Positions 28,965 to 37,714 are shown, counted from the first letter of the stretch. The stretch: 64,000 bases of DNA from Segetibacter aerophilus (GCF_007991655.1 NZ_BJYT01000005.1:296359-360358); one strand, 5' to 3'. Numbers and translations are program-made. The notes: generated by a model not told the origin, from the letters alone.

Positions 28965-29641
28965 CACACCATAATGTTCTCTGTCACTGTTTGTCCATCC
29001 AGCATTCTTATAATACGATGGCTGTATCGCGCATCGTGCTCGGAGTGAGTAACCATTACTATCGTAGTTCCATGTTCGTTAAGGTCGGTGAGCAGTTGCA
29101 TCACTTCATTACCGTTAGACGAATCCAGGTTACCGGTCGGCTCATCCGCTAGTATTAGCTTAGGGTTATTTACAACAGCTCTTGCTACCGCAACACGCTG
29201 CTGTTGTCCGCCGGATAACTGTTGTGGATAGTGGTTGCGCCTGTGCATGATTTGCATCTTGTCTAACACCGCTTCCACGCGCTGTTTTCTTTCGGGAGCT
29301 TTTATGCCCAGATAAATCAGGGGAAGTTCTACGTTTTCAAATACAGTCAACTCATCAATTAGGTTGAAGCTTTGAAACACGAATCCAATGTTGCGCTTGC
29401 GTAATTCGGCTCGCTTGCGCTCATTAAATTTTGCGACTTCAATTCCATTAAAAAGAAAGCTACCATCATCGGGATCATCGAGTAGCCCGAGTATATTAAG
29501 CAAGGTAGATTTACCGCAGCCTGATGGTCCCATCACGGCTACAAATTCCCCTTCCTTTACTTCAAAAGTTAGTTTGTTAAGGGCTACCGTTTCCACATTT
29601 TCGGTACGGTATACTTTCTCAAGCTGCTGAATCCTTATCAT
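28964..29641 (-). CDS. ABC transporter ATPase, LolD/MacB type (225 aa)
   Basis: Energises the FtsX-type permeases by ATP hydrolysis at the cytoplasmic face. Visible motifs: Walker A GPSGCGKST at residues 38-46, Q-loop FQSFNL, signature LSGGQQQRVA at about 141, Walker B LILADEPTGNLDSS at about 160, and H-loop MVTHSE at about 198. The GNLDSS tail of Walker B and the 225-aa length are typical of LolD, MacB and FtsE-like ATPases. It is the only ATPase gene in the window, so twelve or more permeases appear to share it. It lies upstream of all permeases and downstream of the adaptor on the same strand. Confidence 0.96.
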   Translation of the reverse strand: MIRIQQLEKVYRTENVETVALNKLTFEVKEGEFVAVMGPSGCGKSTLLNILGLLDDPDDGSFLFNGIEVAKFNERKRAELRKRNIGFVFQSFNLIDELTVFENVELPLIYLGIKAPERKQRVEAVLDKMQIMHRRNHYPQQLSGGQQQRVAVARAVVNNPKLILADEPTGNLDSSNGNEVMQLLTDLNEHGTTIVMVTHSEHDARYSHRIIRMLDGQTVTENIMV

Positions 29642-29674
29642 ATTTTTTGTGGTTTGAGTTGTACTGGTTTTGGT

Positions 29675-29875
29675 TTAACGAAATCTAAATGCAAGTATAT
29701 CGAGCGGATGAACTTGAAATTCTACTTCTTTCTGCACCTTTATCTCATAATCGGCAGAAACGTATGTCTTACTGATGTTGGGAACTTTTACCAGCCCAAT
29801 GCAAGTTGCAGGAGTGGCGGAACTAAAGCCGTATAATAACACAGCAAGTAGCAGATTTGTAAACAGCTTTTTCAT
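29675..29875 (-). CDS. Small putative secreted protein (66 aa)
   Basis: Reads MKKLFTNLLLAVLLYGF, then SSATPATCIG, then a 38-residue polar tail ending LDILAFRFR. The Lys-Lys start, hydrophobic core and small residues look like a signal peptide. It sits between the adaptor (69 bp gap) and the ATPase (33 bp gap) on the same strand, so it would be cotranscribed. I do not recognise the family. It may be a genuine small periplasmic component, or a chance or decayed frame. Confidence 0.5.
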   Translation of the reverse strand: MKKLFTNLLLAVLLYGFSSATPATCIGLVKVPNISKTYVSADYEIKVQKEVEFQVHPLDILAFRFR

Positions 29876-29944
29876 AATCTCATGTTGGTATTGTGCCCAT
29901 TAAAGGGTTAAAGTCTTTTAGTTTTGGTGTTTTTTCCGGTTGCG

Positions 29945-31210
29945 TTATTGTGAGTTGCCTGCCTTTAAAACCAACTCCTGCATATTTCCATAATTTTCAT
30001 AGCTCGACGTTACTACTTTGTCTCCCGGTTTTAAACCCTGTAGAACTTCATAGTAGTCAGGGTTTTGTCTACCCAGTTGTACGTCAACTTTATAGGCCAC
30101 ATTCCCGTTCTCTGATACTTTAAAAATCCAGTTGCCGCCCGTCTGTTGAAAGAACCCTCCTTTGGCAAGTAGTATCGCCTGTGTTTCATCTCCCAATGCA
30201 AGCCTGATCTGCAGCGTTTGTCCGCGGCGTATGCCTTGCGGAACTGCTTCTGTAAATTCCATATCTACCTGGAAGCGCCCGTTGGTTACCTGCGTATAAA
30301 CCTTCTTGATTTTCAGTTTATACGTTTTGTCCGACAGCGTAAAGTCGCCCATCAGACCAGGAAATATTCTGGAGATATAATGCTCATCGATATCAGCTCT
30401 TACTTTAAAACCGCTGGTAACATCGAGTTGACCAAGGCGTTCGCCCTTGTTTTTATTTTGGCCAATTTCTGCATCCAGTGAAGTTAATTGCCCGTCTACC
30501 GGCGCACGAACAATCAGGTCACCAACCTTTTTACGCATGACGTTCAAGGCGTTTTGTGAGCCTTCGTACGATTGCCTTGCCTGGGTTAACTGTTGCAGGT
30601 TCGATGATGAGTCTTGCTTAAGAATAGTCTTGGTCAGGCTTTTCTTCTGCATGTAGTAATTATAATTATTTTCTGCTTGCTTAAATTCCTGCAGGCCGAT
30701 AGCCTTTTGTTCGTACAGGTGTTTATTCAGTTTGTACACGCGCTCTGCCTCCTTTAGTTGGCTTTCAACATCGGTCATCTGGTTCAACTTGTTGACCGTA
30801 TTTTGTTGAGCAGCATTTCTTGAGATCTGCATTTGAGTGAGCAGGTTGTATACATTCGTCTGCTGTGTCACCAAACCGAGTTGCAGGTCAGTATTTGACA
30901 GGCGCAAAATCGGCTGGCCTTTCTTCATTTCTGTACCATCGTCAACATACTTTTCTTCCACCCGTCCGCCTTCCATCGCATCGAGGTAGATGGTTGTTAC
31001 TGGTAAAACAATTCCGTTTACAGGTATAAACTCCTGGAAGGAACCCTTCTTAATTTCAGAAATGGTAATTCTTTCTGTATCTACGTTCAGCCTGCTTTTG
31101 CCAGATGTGAAATATAAACTTGCTGCTATCAAACCGCACACCGCCACGATACCTGCAATTGTCAGAATTCTTTTAGTACTCCACTTTTTTTTCTGAATAA
31201 CTCTATCCAC
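29945..31210 (-). CDS. HlyD/MacA-family periplasmic adaptor (membrane fusion protein, 421 aa)
   Basis: It should bridge the inner-membrane permease to an outer-membrane channel. Residues about 15-34 form a single TM anchor (ILTIAGIVAVCGLIAASLYF). Next come a barrel-sandwich half (GGRVEEKYVDDGTEMKKGQPILRL, split here: GGRVEEKYVDDG and MKKGQPILRL), a long alpha-helical hairpin at about 115-225 rich in Gln, Asn and Leu, the returning lipoyl half (VRAPVDGQLTSLDAEIGQ), and beta-barrel and membrane-proximal domains ending KPGDKVVTSSYENYGNM. The start is a GTG at 31208-31210. It is the first gene of the operon and is divergent from the response regulator. No TolC-type gene is in the window. Confidence 0.94.
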   Translation of the reverse strand: MDRVIQKKKWSTKRILTIAGIVAVCGLIAASLYFTSGKSRLNVDTERITISEIKKGSFQEFIPVNGIVLPVTTIYLDAMEGGRVEEKYVDDGTEMKKGQPILRLSNTDLQLGLVTQQTNVYNLLTQMQISRNAAQQNTVNKLNQMTDVESQLKEAERVYKLNKHLYEQKAIGLQEFKQAENNYNYYMQKKSLTKTILKQDSSSNLQQLTQARQSYEGSQNALNVMRKKVGDLIVRAPVDGQLTSLDAEIGQNKNKGERLGQLDVTSGFKVRADIDEHYISRIFPGLMGDFTLSDKTYKLKIKKVYTQVTNGRFQVDMEFTEAVPQGIRRGQTLQIRLALGDETQAILLAKGGFFQQTGGNWIFKVSENGNVAYKVDVQLGRQNPDYYEVLQGLKPGDKVVTSSYENYGNMQELVLKAGNSQ

Positions 31211-31739
31211 TGTCTCAATTATTTTTTTAGTTAACTACTATCTTTTTTGTGTCAAACATCGGTTCTTTACCAGGCGGTTGTTGTGTCACTCACTTGTACC
31301 GGATTTCTTTATGCGTCTTTTGCTTCATCCGCCTTTATACTTTACCTGTACAATAACCCCTGCTTCTAACACCTCTGCAATAGCGTGCCGATTCCATAAC
31401 TTACTGATATTCACCCTGCTTTAAATCTTTTATCTGGCTGGTTATGTTCGCTTGTGTTACAATAAGTGTTCGCTTTTGATACAACCGTTCAGACTTTATT
31501 TTAGGTAGTTATTTAGTTATCACTGTTTTAGGTATGTGGTATGCTAGTAGTAACCCTAACGCAATTGCAGGAGAAAGCACTGAATGTTACAACCAAAGAA
31601 GAAAGGGGTTATTAAGTAGCAGTTCAAGCTCGATTACTAATGGATGGAGATGCCCCAAGCTTTCAATGTTTTAACTACTGTAATTTGCTAATAATGAAAA
31701 GGTTATTATATAAAATTTAAGAAAAATCCTCTCGAATTT
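31211..31739. promoter_or_regulatory. Divergent intergenic region between adaptor operon and two-component genes
   Basis: The 529 bp contain no convincing gene. Visible: a 20-bp dispersed motif at 31280-31299; direct repeats TGTTCGCTT (31445-31453 and 31467-31475, 22 bp apart) and TTTTAGGTA (31499-31507 and 31526-31534, 27 bp apart); and at 31376-31390, on the minus strand, CGGCACGCTATTGCA, which resembles a -24/-12 sigma-54 promoter but with GG and GC 9 rather than 10 bases apart. The direct repeats lie about 55-160 bp upstream of that site. This is where NtrC-type activator sites would be expected (inference). Confidence 0.4.
31280..31299 (+). repeat. 20-bp dispersed motif, single copy
   Basis: GTTGTGTCACTCACTTGTAC is identical to the copies at 3092-3111 and 5669-5688. 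It is about 70 bp upstream of the adaptor start, so in the leader of the operon. Confidence 0.65.
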
Positions 31740-33137
31740 ATGGTAAACTTGCAGTCAATAAACCAAGGCAACTTTAAAGACATGCTGCTCAAAAACGCTT
31801 CGATATTAATCATTGATGATGACCCGGATGTGCTCACTGCAGTAAGGCTGATGTTAAAGACGCAGGTAAAGGAAGTACTTACCGAAAAGAACCCTGAAAA
31901 CCTGCGGGCCATACTTGCCAAACAAACTTTCGATCTTATCCTGCTCGATATGAATTTTACCAGTTCTATCAATACCGGTAATGAGGGTTTGTTTTGGCTA
32001 AAGAAGGTGAAAGAACTCAAGTCAGATGCTGAAGTCATTATGATCACAGCTTATGGGGACATTGACCTTGCAATTCGCTGTTTAAAAGAAGGTGCTGCAG
32101 ATTTTGTAGTAAAACCGTGGCACAATGAAAAGCTGCTGTCAACCATAAAAGAAGCACTGAATAAAAAGGCAACAGGCAAGTCAACTACGACTCCTGCTGA
32201 AGATGGTATCGTCAACAAAGAGTTGTTGGGCCAGTCTTCCATCATGCAGGATATCTTTTACAAGATTCAAAAAATAGCTCCTACCGACGCCAATATCTTA
32301 ATATTAGGTGAAAACGGTACGGGAAAAGATTTAATCGCCAAGGCCATTCACCAGCAATCATTAAGGGCTAATAAACCTTATGTAAAAGTGGATGTCGGCG
32401 CACTAACGGACTCATTATTTGAGAGTGAATTGTTTGGACACAAGAAAGGTGCATTTACAGATGCAAGAGAGGACCGGGCCGGCAGGTTTGAAGCCGCGAA
32501 CGGTGGCACTCTTTTTCTCGACGAGATAGCCAATATTTCTTTGCACCAGCAGGCTAAGCTTTTAAGCGTTTTACAAAACAGGCAGGTCATGAGGTTGGGC
32601 GACAACCGCGTTATACCAATAGACATCAGATTGGTTTGTGCTACCAACGTCCCTCTGCAGGAGCTGGCTAACGAAAGCCGGTTTAGAAAAGACTTGATCT
32701 ATAGAATTAATACAGTTGAAATAATGGTACCTCCTCTAAGAAAGAGAGGAAATGACATTGTTCTTTTAGCCAATTATTTCAGCAAATTCTATTGTACCAA
32801 ATATTTAAAACCTTGTGTAGAGCTTGATCAAAGTGCGATAGACAAAATGCTTCATTATAACTATCCGGGCAACGTAAGAGAGTTGCAATACACCATCGAG
32901 CGTGCTGTGATAATGGCAGAGGATGATGTGCTATCAGGAAATGATATTATTTTTTCGCCTATCGAATCAAGTCGTCCATCAGAAGATGAGCCTGATGAAT
33001 TGAATTTAAGCTTGGTTGAAAAGAACACTATTTTACGGGTGATCGAAAAACACAACGGAAATATTTCAAAGGCAGCAAAAGAACTAGGTCTTACACGGAC
33101 TGCCCTTTACAGGAGATTGAGTAAATATGATATATAG
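31740..33137 (+). CDS. NtrC-family sigma-54-dependent response regulator (465 aa)
   Basis: Receiver domain with acidic pocket D26-D28, phospho-acceptor D70 (LILLDMNF), T103 and K125. AAA+ domain with Walker A GENGTGKD (190-197) and Walker B GGTLFLDEI. The sigma-54 contact loop reads GAFTDA at 237-242 instead of GAFTGA. The C-terminal Fis-type helix-turn-helix is NISKAAKELGLTRTALYRRL. It would be phosphorylated by the kinase downstream and activate sigma-54 promoters, most likely the divergent transporter operon (inference). An alternative start at the ATG at 31782 (MLLKNASILIIDDDP) fits the usual family N-terminus better than the longer one given here. Confidence 0.94.
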   Translation: MVNLQSINQGNFKDMLLKNASILIIDDDPDVLTAVRLMLKTQVKEVLTEKNPENLRAILAKQTFDLILLDMNFTSSINTGNEGLFWLKKVKELKSDAEVIMITAYGDIDLAIRCLKEGAADFVVKPWHNEKLLSTIKEALNKKATGKSTTTPAEDGIVNKELLGQSSIMQDIFYKIQKIAPTDANILILGENGTGKDLIAKAIHQQSLRANKPYVKVDVGALTDSLFESELFGHKKGAFTDAREDRAGRFEAANGGTLFLDEIANISLHQQAKLLSVLQNRQVMRLGDNRVIPIDIRLVCATNVPLQELANESRFRKDLIYRINTVEIMVPPLRKRGNDIVLLANYFSKFYCTKYLKPCVELDQSAIDKMLHYNYPGNVRELQYTIERAVIMAEDDVLSGNDIIFSPIESSRPSEDEPDELNLSLVEKNTILRVIEKHNGNISKAAKELGLTRTALYRRLSKYDI

Positions 33138-33267
33138 GATTTTATGTTTACCGGTTTTGAGTTTTATGTTGCAAAAAGCTTAAAAGCTCTTGGTAAATAT
33201 TTAGCCACTTTCACTCCATCAATTCCCTGCTACTTTAAACCTTTAATCATCACTTTTAAAAATATCA

Positions 33268-34611
33268 ATGTTTTTTAAAACTACTGAATGGCGCATAGTA
33301 ATAAGGGTTGTACTGCTATTGGTAACCCTTTGCGCCGAGTCATTTTGCCTTGTAAAAAGTTGGTACCTGGCCGCCGCATTGCTTGCGCCGGTGATTATTT
33401 ACCTCGTCGTAGATTTCTTCAATTTTCATCGTGAAGCCCAGGAGGAATTAAGTCAATTTGTTGAAGCTATTCACTACCGGGACTTTTCGCGCAACTTCGA
33501 TGTGAAGCACGCACCGGTGGATATTCAACCGCTAAGAAAAGGGTTTAATGAAATCAATTCAACATTTAAGGTAATCAGTAAAGAAAAAGAAACGCAGTAT
33601 CAATATCTGCAGAAAATACTCGAACTGGTTGACACCGGTATTCTTTCTTACAAGCACAACGACGGCGAAGTTGTGTGGATGAACGAGACTTTGAAACGCA
33701 TGCTTTACCTGCCTTATTTAAAGACGATTCATTCTTTGAGCAAAAGGGATGAAGATTTGTATAACCAGGTAATTTCTCTGAAGCCGGGGGAGAGCAAAAT
33801 TGCCACTGCACACACTGAAAAGAAATCTTTCAAAGTGCTGCTGTCAGCGACGGGTTTTCAAACTGATGGAGTAAAGTTTACCCTCATTGCTTTTCAAAAT
33901 GTGGATGAGGCTTTAGACGAGACAGAGTCAAAGGCATGGCAAAAATTATTGAGTGTAATGACGCATGAAATCATGAATTCAATTGCACCCATTTCGTCTC
34001 TTGCCGATACACTCAAAAACCGGTTGGACGACTCAGTCTCAGATTTAAATAATAGTGAGGGGAGTGTTGATGATTTGAAACTTGGTATTGATACCATCAA
34101 AAGAAGAAGTGAGGGTTTGTTGAAATTTGCGGAGACTTATCGGAATCTTAATAAGATCACAACCCTTAACCTAAAGAAGGTTTATGTGCGGGATTTGTTT
34201 GAGAACCTAAACACCTTGATGGAACCGACGCTTGACAAAAAGAACATCGACATGGAGATTGTTCTTAAAGATCCGAGCCTGGCGGTAGAGGCTGACGTGA
34301 CGCTGGTTGAGCAGGTTTTAATCAACCTTGTAGTGAATAGCATTGATGCTGTAAAAGACCGCGAAGACGCCCGGATTGTTCTTACAGCAGAGGTGAGCAA
34401 CAATAAAAAGATAATTATAAAAGTGGGAGATAACGGGCCGGGAATGAGTGAGGAAGTGCTTGATAAAATTTTCATTCCTTTTTTCAGTACAAAGAAAAGC
34501 GGCAGTGGAATTGGACTTAGCCTTTGTAAGCAAATTATGATGCTTCATCATGGAAACATACACGCACAGTCTATAGAAGGGCAGGGGACAACATTTTTAC
34601 TTCAATTTTAA
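33268..34611 (+). CDS. Sensor histidine kinase, NtrB-like (447 aa)
   Basis: Two N-terminal TM helices (about residues 11-27 and 33-50) with almost no periplasmic loop. A HAMP/PAS-like linker follows (QYLQKILELVDTGILSY at about 110). The phospho-accepting H233 is in MTHEIMNSIAPISS. The ATPase domain has N-box LINLVVNSIDAV (N357), G1 DNGPGM, F-box FIPFFSTKK and G2 GSGIGLSLCKQI. The missing sensor loop suggests it senses the membrane or a cytoplasmic cue (inference). It lies 130 bp after the regulator on the same strand and is the likely cognate pair. Confidence 0.94.
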   Translation: MFFKTTEWRIVIRVVLLLVTLCAESFCLVKSWYLAAALLAPVIIYLVVDFFNFHREAQEELSQFVEAIHYRDFSRNFDVKHAPVDIQPLRKGFNEINSTFKVISKEKETQYQYLQKILELVDTGILSYKHNDGEVVWMNETLKRMLYLPYLKTIHSLSKRDEDLYNQVISLKPGESKIATAHTEKKSFKVLLSATGFQTDGVKFTLIAFQNVDEALDETESKAWQKLLSVMTHEIMNSIAPISSLADTLKNRLDDSVSDLNNSEGSVDDLKLGIDTIKRRSEGLLKFAETYRNLNKITTLNLKKVYVRDLFENLNTLMEPTLDKKNIDMEIVLKDPSLAVEADVTLVEQVLINLVVNSIDAVKDREDARIVLTAEVSNNKKIIIKVGDNGPGMSEEVLDKIFIPFFSTKKSGSGIGLSLCKQIMMLHHGNIHAQSIEGQGTTFLLQF

Positions 34612-34675
34612 AGGCTTAAATTATAGTATTGCTTAACGCGTTCTTCGAAATCGGCCTAGACCTCTCGCAGTTACC

Positions 34676-35242
34676 TTACACTCTCAGCGATCCCCTAAAC
34701 CCCCTTGCAGCGTAGTAAGACTCGGCGCCATTGTGATATAAGAAAACATGGTTGTAGCGGCGATCGCAAAAGACCGCACCGCCTAGTTCCCTAATTGCGG
34801 TCGGTGTCTTCACCCAGCTCGATGTTTTCGTGTCAAAATTTCCCAGCTGCTGCAAATTCCTGTATTGCTCTTCGCTTAAAAGCTCAATGCCCATGGACGC
34901 TGCCATGTCGATAGCACTGTTTTTCGGTTTAAACTCCTTTCTTGACTCAAGTGCTTCGCCATCATAGCAAACACTTCTGCGACCCTTGGGACTTTCGGCG
35001 GCACAATCGTAAAAAACGTATTCACCAGTTTTTATATCATGGCCGGCCACATCTGGTTCTCCGCCGGTTTCTTCCATTGCCTGCAACGACCATACTTTTT
35101 CAATATTCGCTTCCAGCCTTGCTTGTATTGCAGACCATTCAAGATCCTCGTGTCGCTTCATGTTTTTTTCAAACCGAGCTTTCAATATGTTGAGTAGTTG
35201 TTTAAGTTGTTCTGGTGACAACTGCTTTTTATTCTCATTCAT
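34676..35242 (-). CDS. DUF4256 family protein (188 aa)
   Basis: Recognised from the family pattern: RFEKNMKRHEDLEW, then SLQAMEETGGEPDVAG, YVFYDCAAESPKGRRS, and a C-terminal GGAVFCDRRYNHVFLYHNGAESYYAARGFR (split: GGAVFCDRRYNHVF and HNGAESYYAARGF). Length is typical. It has no signal peptide or TM and is probably cytosolic. The biochemical function is unknown. It is convergent with the kinase gene, 64 bp away, with no obvious terminator between them. Confidence 0.85.
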   Translation of the reverse strand: MNENKKQLSPEQLKQLLNILKARFEKNMKRHEDLEWSAIQARLEANIEKVWSLQAMEETGGEPDVAGHDIKTGEYVFYDCAAESPKGRRSVCYDGEALESRKEFKPKNSAIDMAASMGIELLSEEQYRNLQQLGNFDTKTSSWVKTPTAIRELGGAVFCDRRYNHVFLYHNGAESYYAARGFRGSLRV

Positions 35243-35320
35243 ACTTTCAAGTTATTTCTTATAAAAAGTCCTTAGCAGTATAATGTGCAACGATCTTTTT
35301 CGGGTCTTTCAATGTTTTGA

Positions 35321-35899
35321 TCAATCATCTAATCCCTTTCCATTCAGAATTTGCTGTATACATTTTTCAATCCGGGCCTCACGCGTTTTTGCCTGCTTGG
35401 GTGCAGAAAAATAAAGTTTATAAGCTCTTTGACGTCCCGGCGTTAAAGCTTCAAACGCCGTTTTCAAAGCAGGCATTTCATTCAATTTACTTTCGAATTC
35501 TGCAGGCATTGCAAACTCTTCTGTCTTTTTCAGGGGTACTTTCAGACCTGCTTTTTCCACCTCAATTGCTTCATAGATATACGCTTTTATCGCAGCCTCT
35601 TTCTCAACTATCTCTCTAAGGTTTGTGAAGCGAATTTGACGGGCGGCCTGCACGTTTTCAGTTTGTTGAATGAGAATGCCATCGGTATCGTTTAGTAAGG
35701 CGCCTTTCATAAACAGAAGTGCGCAGTACTCTTTAAAGCCATGTATCAAAACAATGTTATTTTCATTGAAAGTGTAGCAAGGACAACCCCACTTTAATTC
35801 CTCGGTAAGCCCGCAGCTAAGAACAATTACTCTTAGTCTTTCAAATTCTTTTTGCCACTTGTCTGCTTTCGTGAAATAAAAATCAACTTTTGGATTCAT
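35321..35899 (-). CDS. YdeI-like protein: DUF1801 plus OmpD-associated/bacteriocin-protection domain (192 aa)
   Basis: The N-terminal half (about 15-110) is a DUF1801 fold: LTEELKWGCPCYTFNENNI, then IHGFKEYCALLFMKGALL. The C-terminal half (about 130-190) has the YdeI signature FEALTPGRQRAYKLYFSAPKQAKTR (split: ALTPGRQRAYKLYFSAPKQ and AKTREARIEKCIQQIL). Members are cytosolic and of poorly known function; one branch is annotated as bacteriocin protection. A second DUF1801 protein lies at 38336-38737. Confidence 0.85.
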   Translation of the reverse strand: MNPKVDFYFTKADKWQKEFERLRVIVLSCGLTEELKWGCPCYTFNENNIVLIHGFKEYCALLFMKGALLNDTDGILIQQTENVQAARQIRFTNLREIVEKEAAIKAYIYEAIEVEKAGLKVPLKKTEEFAMPAEFESKLNEMPALKTAFEALTPGRQRAYKLYFSAPKQAKTREARIEKCIQQILNGKGLDD

Positions 35900-35987
35900 G
35901 GTAATTTATTGTTGTATACTAAAGTATAGTAAGCTTATGTTCCTTGCAATTTCTGTTTAGTTTAATTGTGCGGTGTCGGTCTTAGTG

Positions 35988-36404
35988 TTACTTACTCTTC
36001 ATCGAAAGAATATACGTAACCATCGTTTTAGCGTCTTTAAGTGAAAGTTTAGGATGGGGATCCATGACGGCATAACCCCAACTTCCACTTCCTCCCCTAA
36101 TTACTTTTTGGGCAAGCATTTCAATATACAATTTGTTTGCAGGGTACCTTTCTGCTATATCTTTAAAAGCCGGTCCAACCGATTTTTGATCTTCCTTGTG
36201 ACAAATGTAGCAGTCTGAATAGGCAATCAGCACTTCACCCTTTTGGACTACCCTGGCAGGTATGCTATCATCCGTACCGGGTATTCGTCTGATATAATCG
36301 ACCGCTTTCCTGGTATTCTTTTGTTCAGGCTTATTATCACAGGCAGGTAGATAGAATGCGGCCAATAACAGGCAACTAATTAAGAGGATTTTTATCTTCA
36401 ACAT
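35988..36404 (-). CDS. Class I-type cytochrome c lipoprotein (138 aa)
   Basis: The signal sequence ends in lipobox LPAC with C22, so the mature protein should be lipid-anchored on the periplasmic side. A single haem site CYICH (C65, C68, H69) is followed by KSVGPAFKDIAERY. The candidate axial Met is in GYAVMDPHP at about 113. Size and the GPAFKDIA word fit the cytochrome c551/c552 family, which carries single electrons. No partner oxidase or dehydrogenase is adjacent. Confidence 0.9.
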   Translation of the reverse strand: MLKIKILLISCLLLAAFYLPACDNKPEQKNTRKAVDYIRRIPGTDDSIPARVVQKGEVLIAYSDCYICHKEDQKSVGPAFKDIAERYPANKLYIEMLAQKVIRGGSGSWGYAVMDPHPKLSLKDAKTMVTYILSMKSK

Positions 36405-36524
36405 ACAGGCTCTCGTCCTTTCAAATGTATGATAAAGAATAGAAAGGCTGATAGGGTCGAATAGCTAATGCCTCGTCACTTTTACGTTTAGAGATTCTTC
36501 TTCGGGAGTGTCGCAACCGCATTC

Positions 36525-37133
36525 TTAAACTCCCAAAGTGCCTGTTGTGACTTTGCCGGCTCGCTTGTAATTAGCAATGATAACGCCGGTGGATGTAACG
36601 ATACTATCCGTTAATGTAAATGCTGCCGGTATTGCGCCAGTGTCGAAAAGTTTTTTTCCCTTGCCCAAAGTTAACGGGTGAATTTTGAGTTTGAGTTCAT
36701 CCACCAGGTCATTCTTAAGCAGTAGCTGAACTAGTTTACTACTACCCCAAACATGAATGTCGGAGCCTTCTGAATTTTTGATCTTTTTAATATCTGCGGG
36801 GCTTTTAATCACTACGGAATTTTTCCAACCTGTAACGAGAGGGTCATACTTTTTGAGGTTTTTTGAAAACACGTATTTAGTGCCTTCATTAATGCCGGGC
36901 CAGAAATCTCCGTGGTGGGGCCAATAGGCAGCCCAAATTTCATACGTTTTCCTGCCTAACAGATAATCTGCAGGCTGCAGTTCTTTATGCACCACCTCAT
37001 CATAAACCTTGTCTCCGTACGGTGCCGTCCAACCCCCAAATTTAAATCCGTCCGATGTATCTTCTTTAGGTCCTCCCGGCGCTTGCATAACGCCATCCAA
37101 GGTGATCATTGATAAAACTATTATTTTTCTCAT
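36525..37133 (-). CDS. RibD C-terminal/dihydrofolate reductase-like protein, copy 1 (202 aa)
   Basis: Starts MRKIIVLSMITLDGVMQAPGG, the family pattern xSxDGxx. LGRKTYEIWAAYWP follows at about 60, and IHVWGSSKLVQLLLKNDLVDEL (split: IHVWGSSKLVQL and NDLVDELKLKIHP) forms the nucleotide-binding part. HPLTLGKGKKLF is the conserved tail. Likely an NADPH-dependent reductase of unknown substrate. It should not be called folA: the family is distinct from housekeeping DHFR. Two more members lie at 39475-40029 and 45115-45687. Confidence 0.87.
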   Translation of the reverse strand: MRKIIVLSMITLDGVMQAPGGPKEDTSDGFKFGGWTAPYGDKVYDEVVHKELQPADYLLGRKTYEIWAAYWPHHGDFWPGINEGTKYVFSKNLKKYDPLVTGWKNSVVIKSPADIKKIKNSEGSDIHVWGSSKLVQLLLKNDLVDELKLKIHPLTLGKGKKLFDTGAIPAAFTLTDSIVTSTGVIIANYKRAGKVTTGTLGV

Positions 37134-37714
37134 GACATTTCGGTTTTGTTATAATACAAATTTCGTCAACAAGCATGAAGACATTGCAGTGCGAATGCGA
37201 CAATTATGGTGGGTAAATGTGACAACTATTTTAAGCGATTTTGCAAAAGCTGTTTACTAAGGTGGTTATTAGTTAGCGTCTCATTTTCTTACATAGCTTA
37301 ATGTTGGTCCTACAATTCAGATAGTTTAATTCCTTAACTGTTGAACAAAATCTAATCCTGCTTCTGTAACACCGCCGATTTCAGTTGCCAAAAGAGGTTT
37401 TCACTGAGAGTGGTTCCATAAATTTTTTTTTGAGTTTAGGGAAATTTTTTAAAATGACGTAAAACGAAAAAAGTATTTCTAATGCGCGAGAGCATTAAAA
37501 AAAGTCTGCATTGCGATGAGCTATCTAATCAAAGATTAAAAATTTATTTTATTGTTCAAAGCGAGTTGCTTCTTCAACGATCAACGGCAATAACGATGTT
37601 GAGCTAATTCTCTCTTTTAGACCACTAGTAGCAATATTCTTATCATTTGCGGGTTTGCTCCCAAAGTGTTATTTCTAGATAGTGAAGACTCTTAAAACTT
37701 GTGTTACGCCATTT
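37134..37714. other. Gene-free interval with a possible gene remnant
   Basis: 581 bp, AT-rich. On the minus strand, about 37329-37400, a 23-codon open end reads ATEIGGVTEAGLDFVQQLRN and stops at TAA, with an in-frame TGA just upstream. It looks like the tail of a lost gene, but I cannot assign a family. A small inverted word AATGCGCGAGAGCATT lies near 37479-37494. No intact gene or clear promoter is seen. Confidence 0.3.

Noticed and set aside
31376..31390. Confident sigma-54 promoter call
   Set aside because: GG and GC are separated by 9 bases instead of the strict 10; kept only as a tentative observation in the divergent region.
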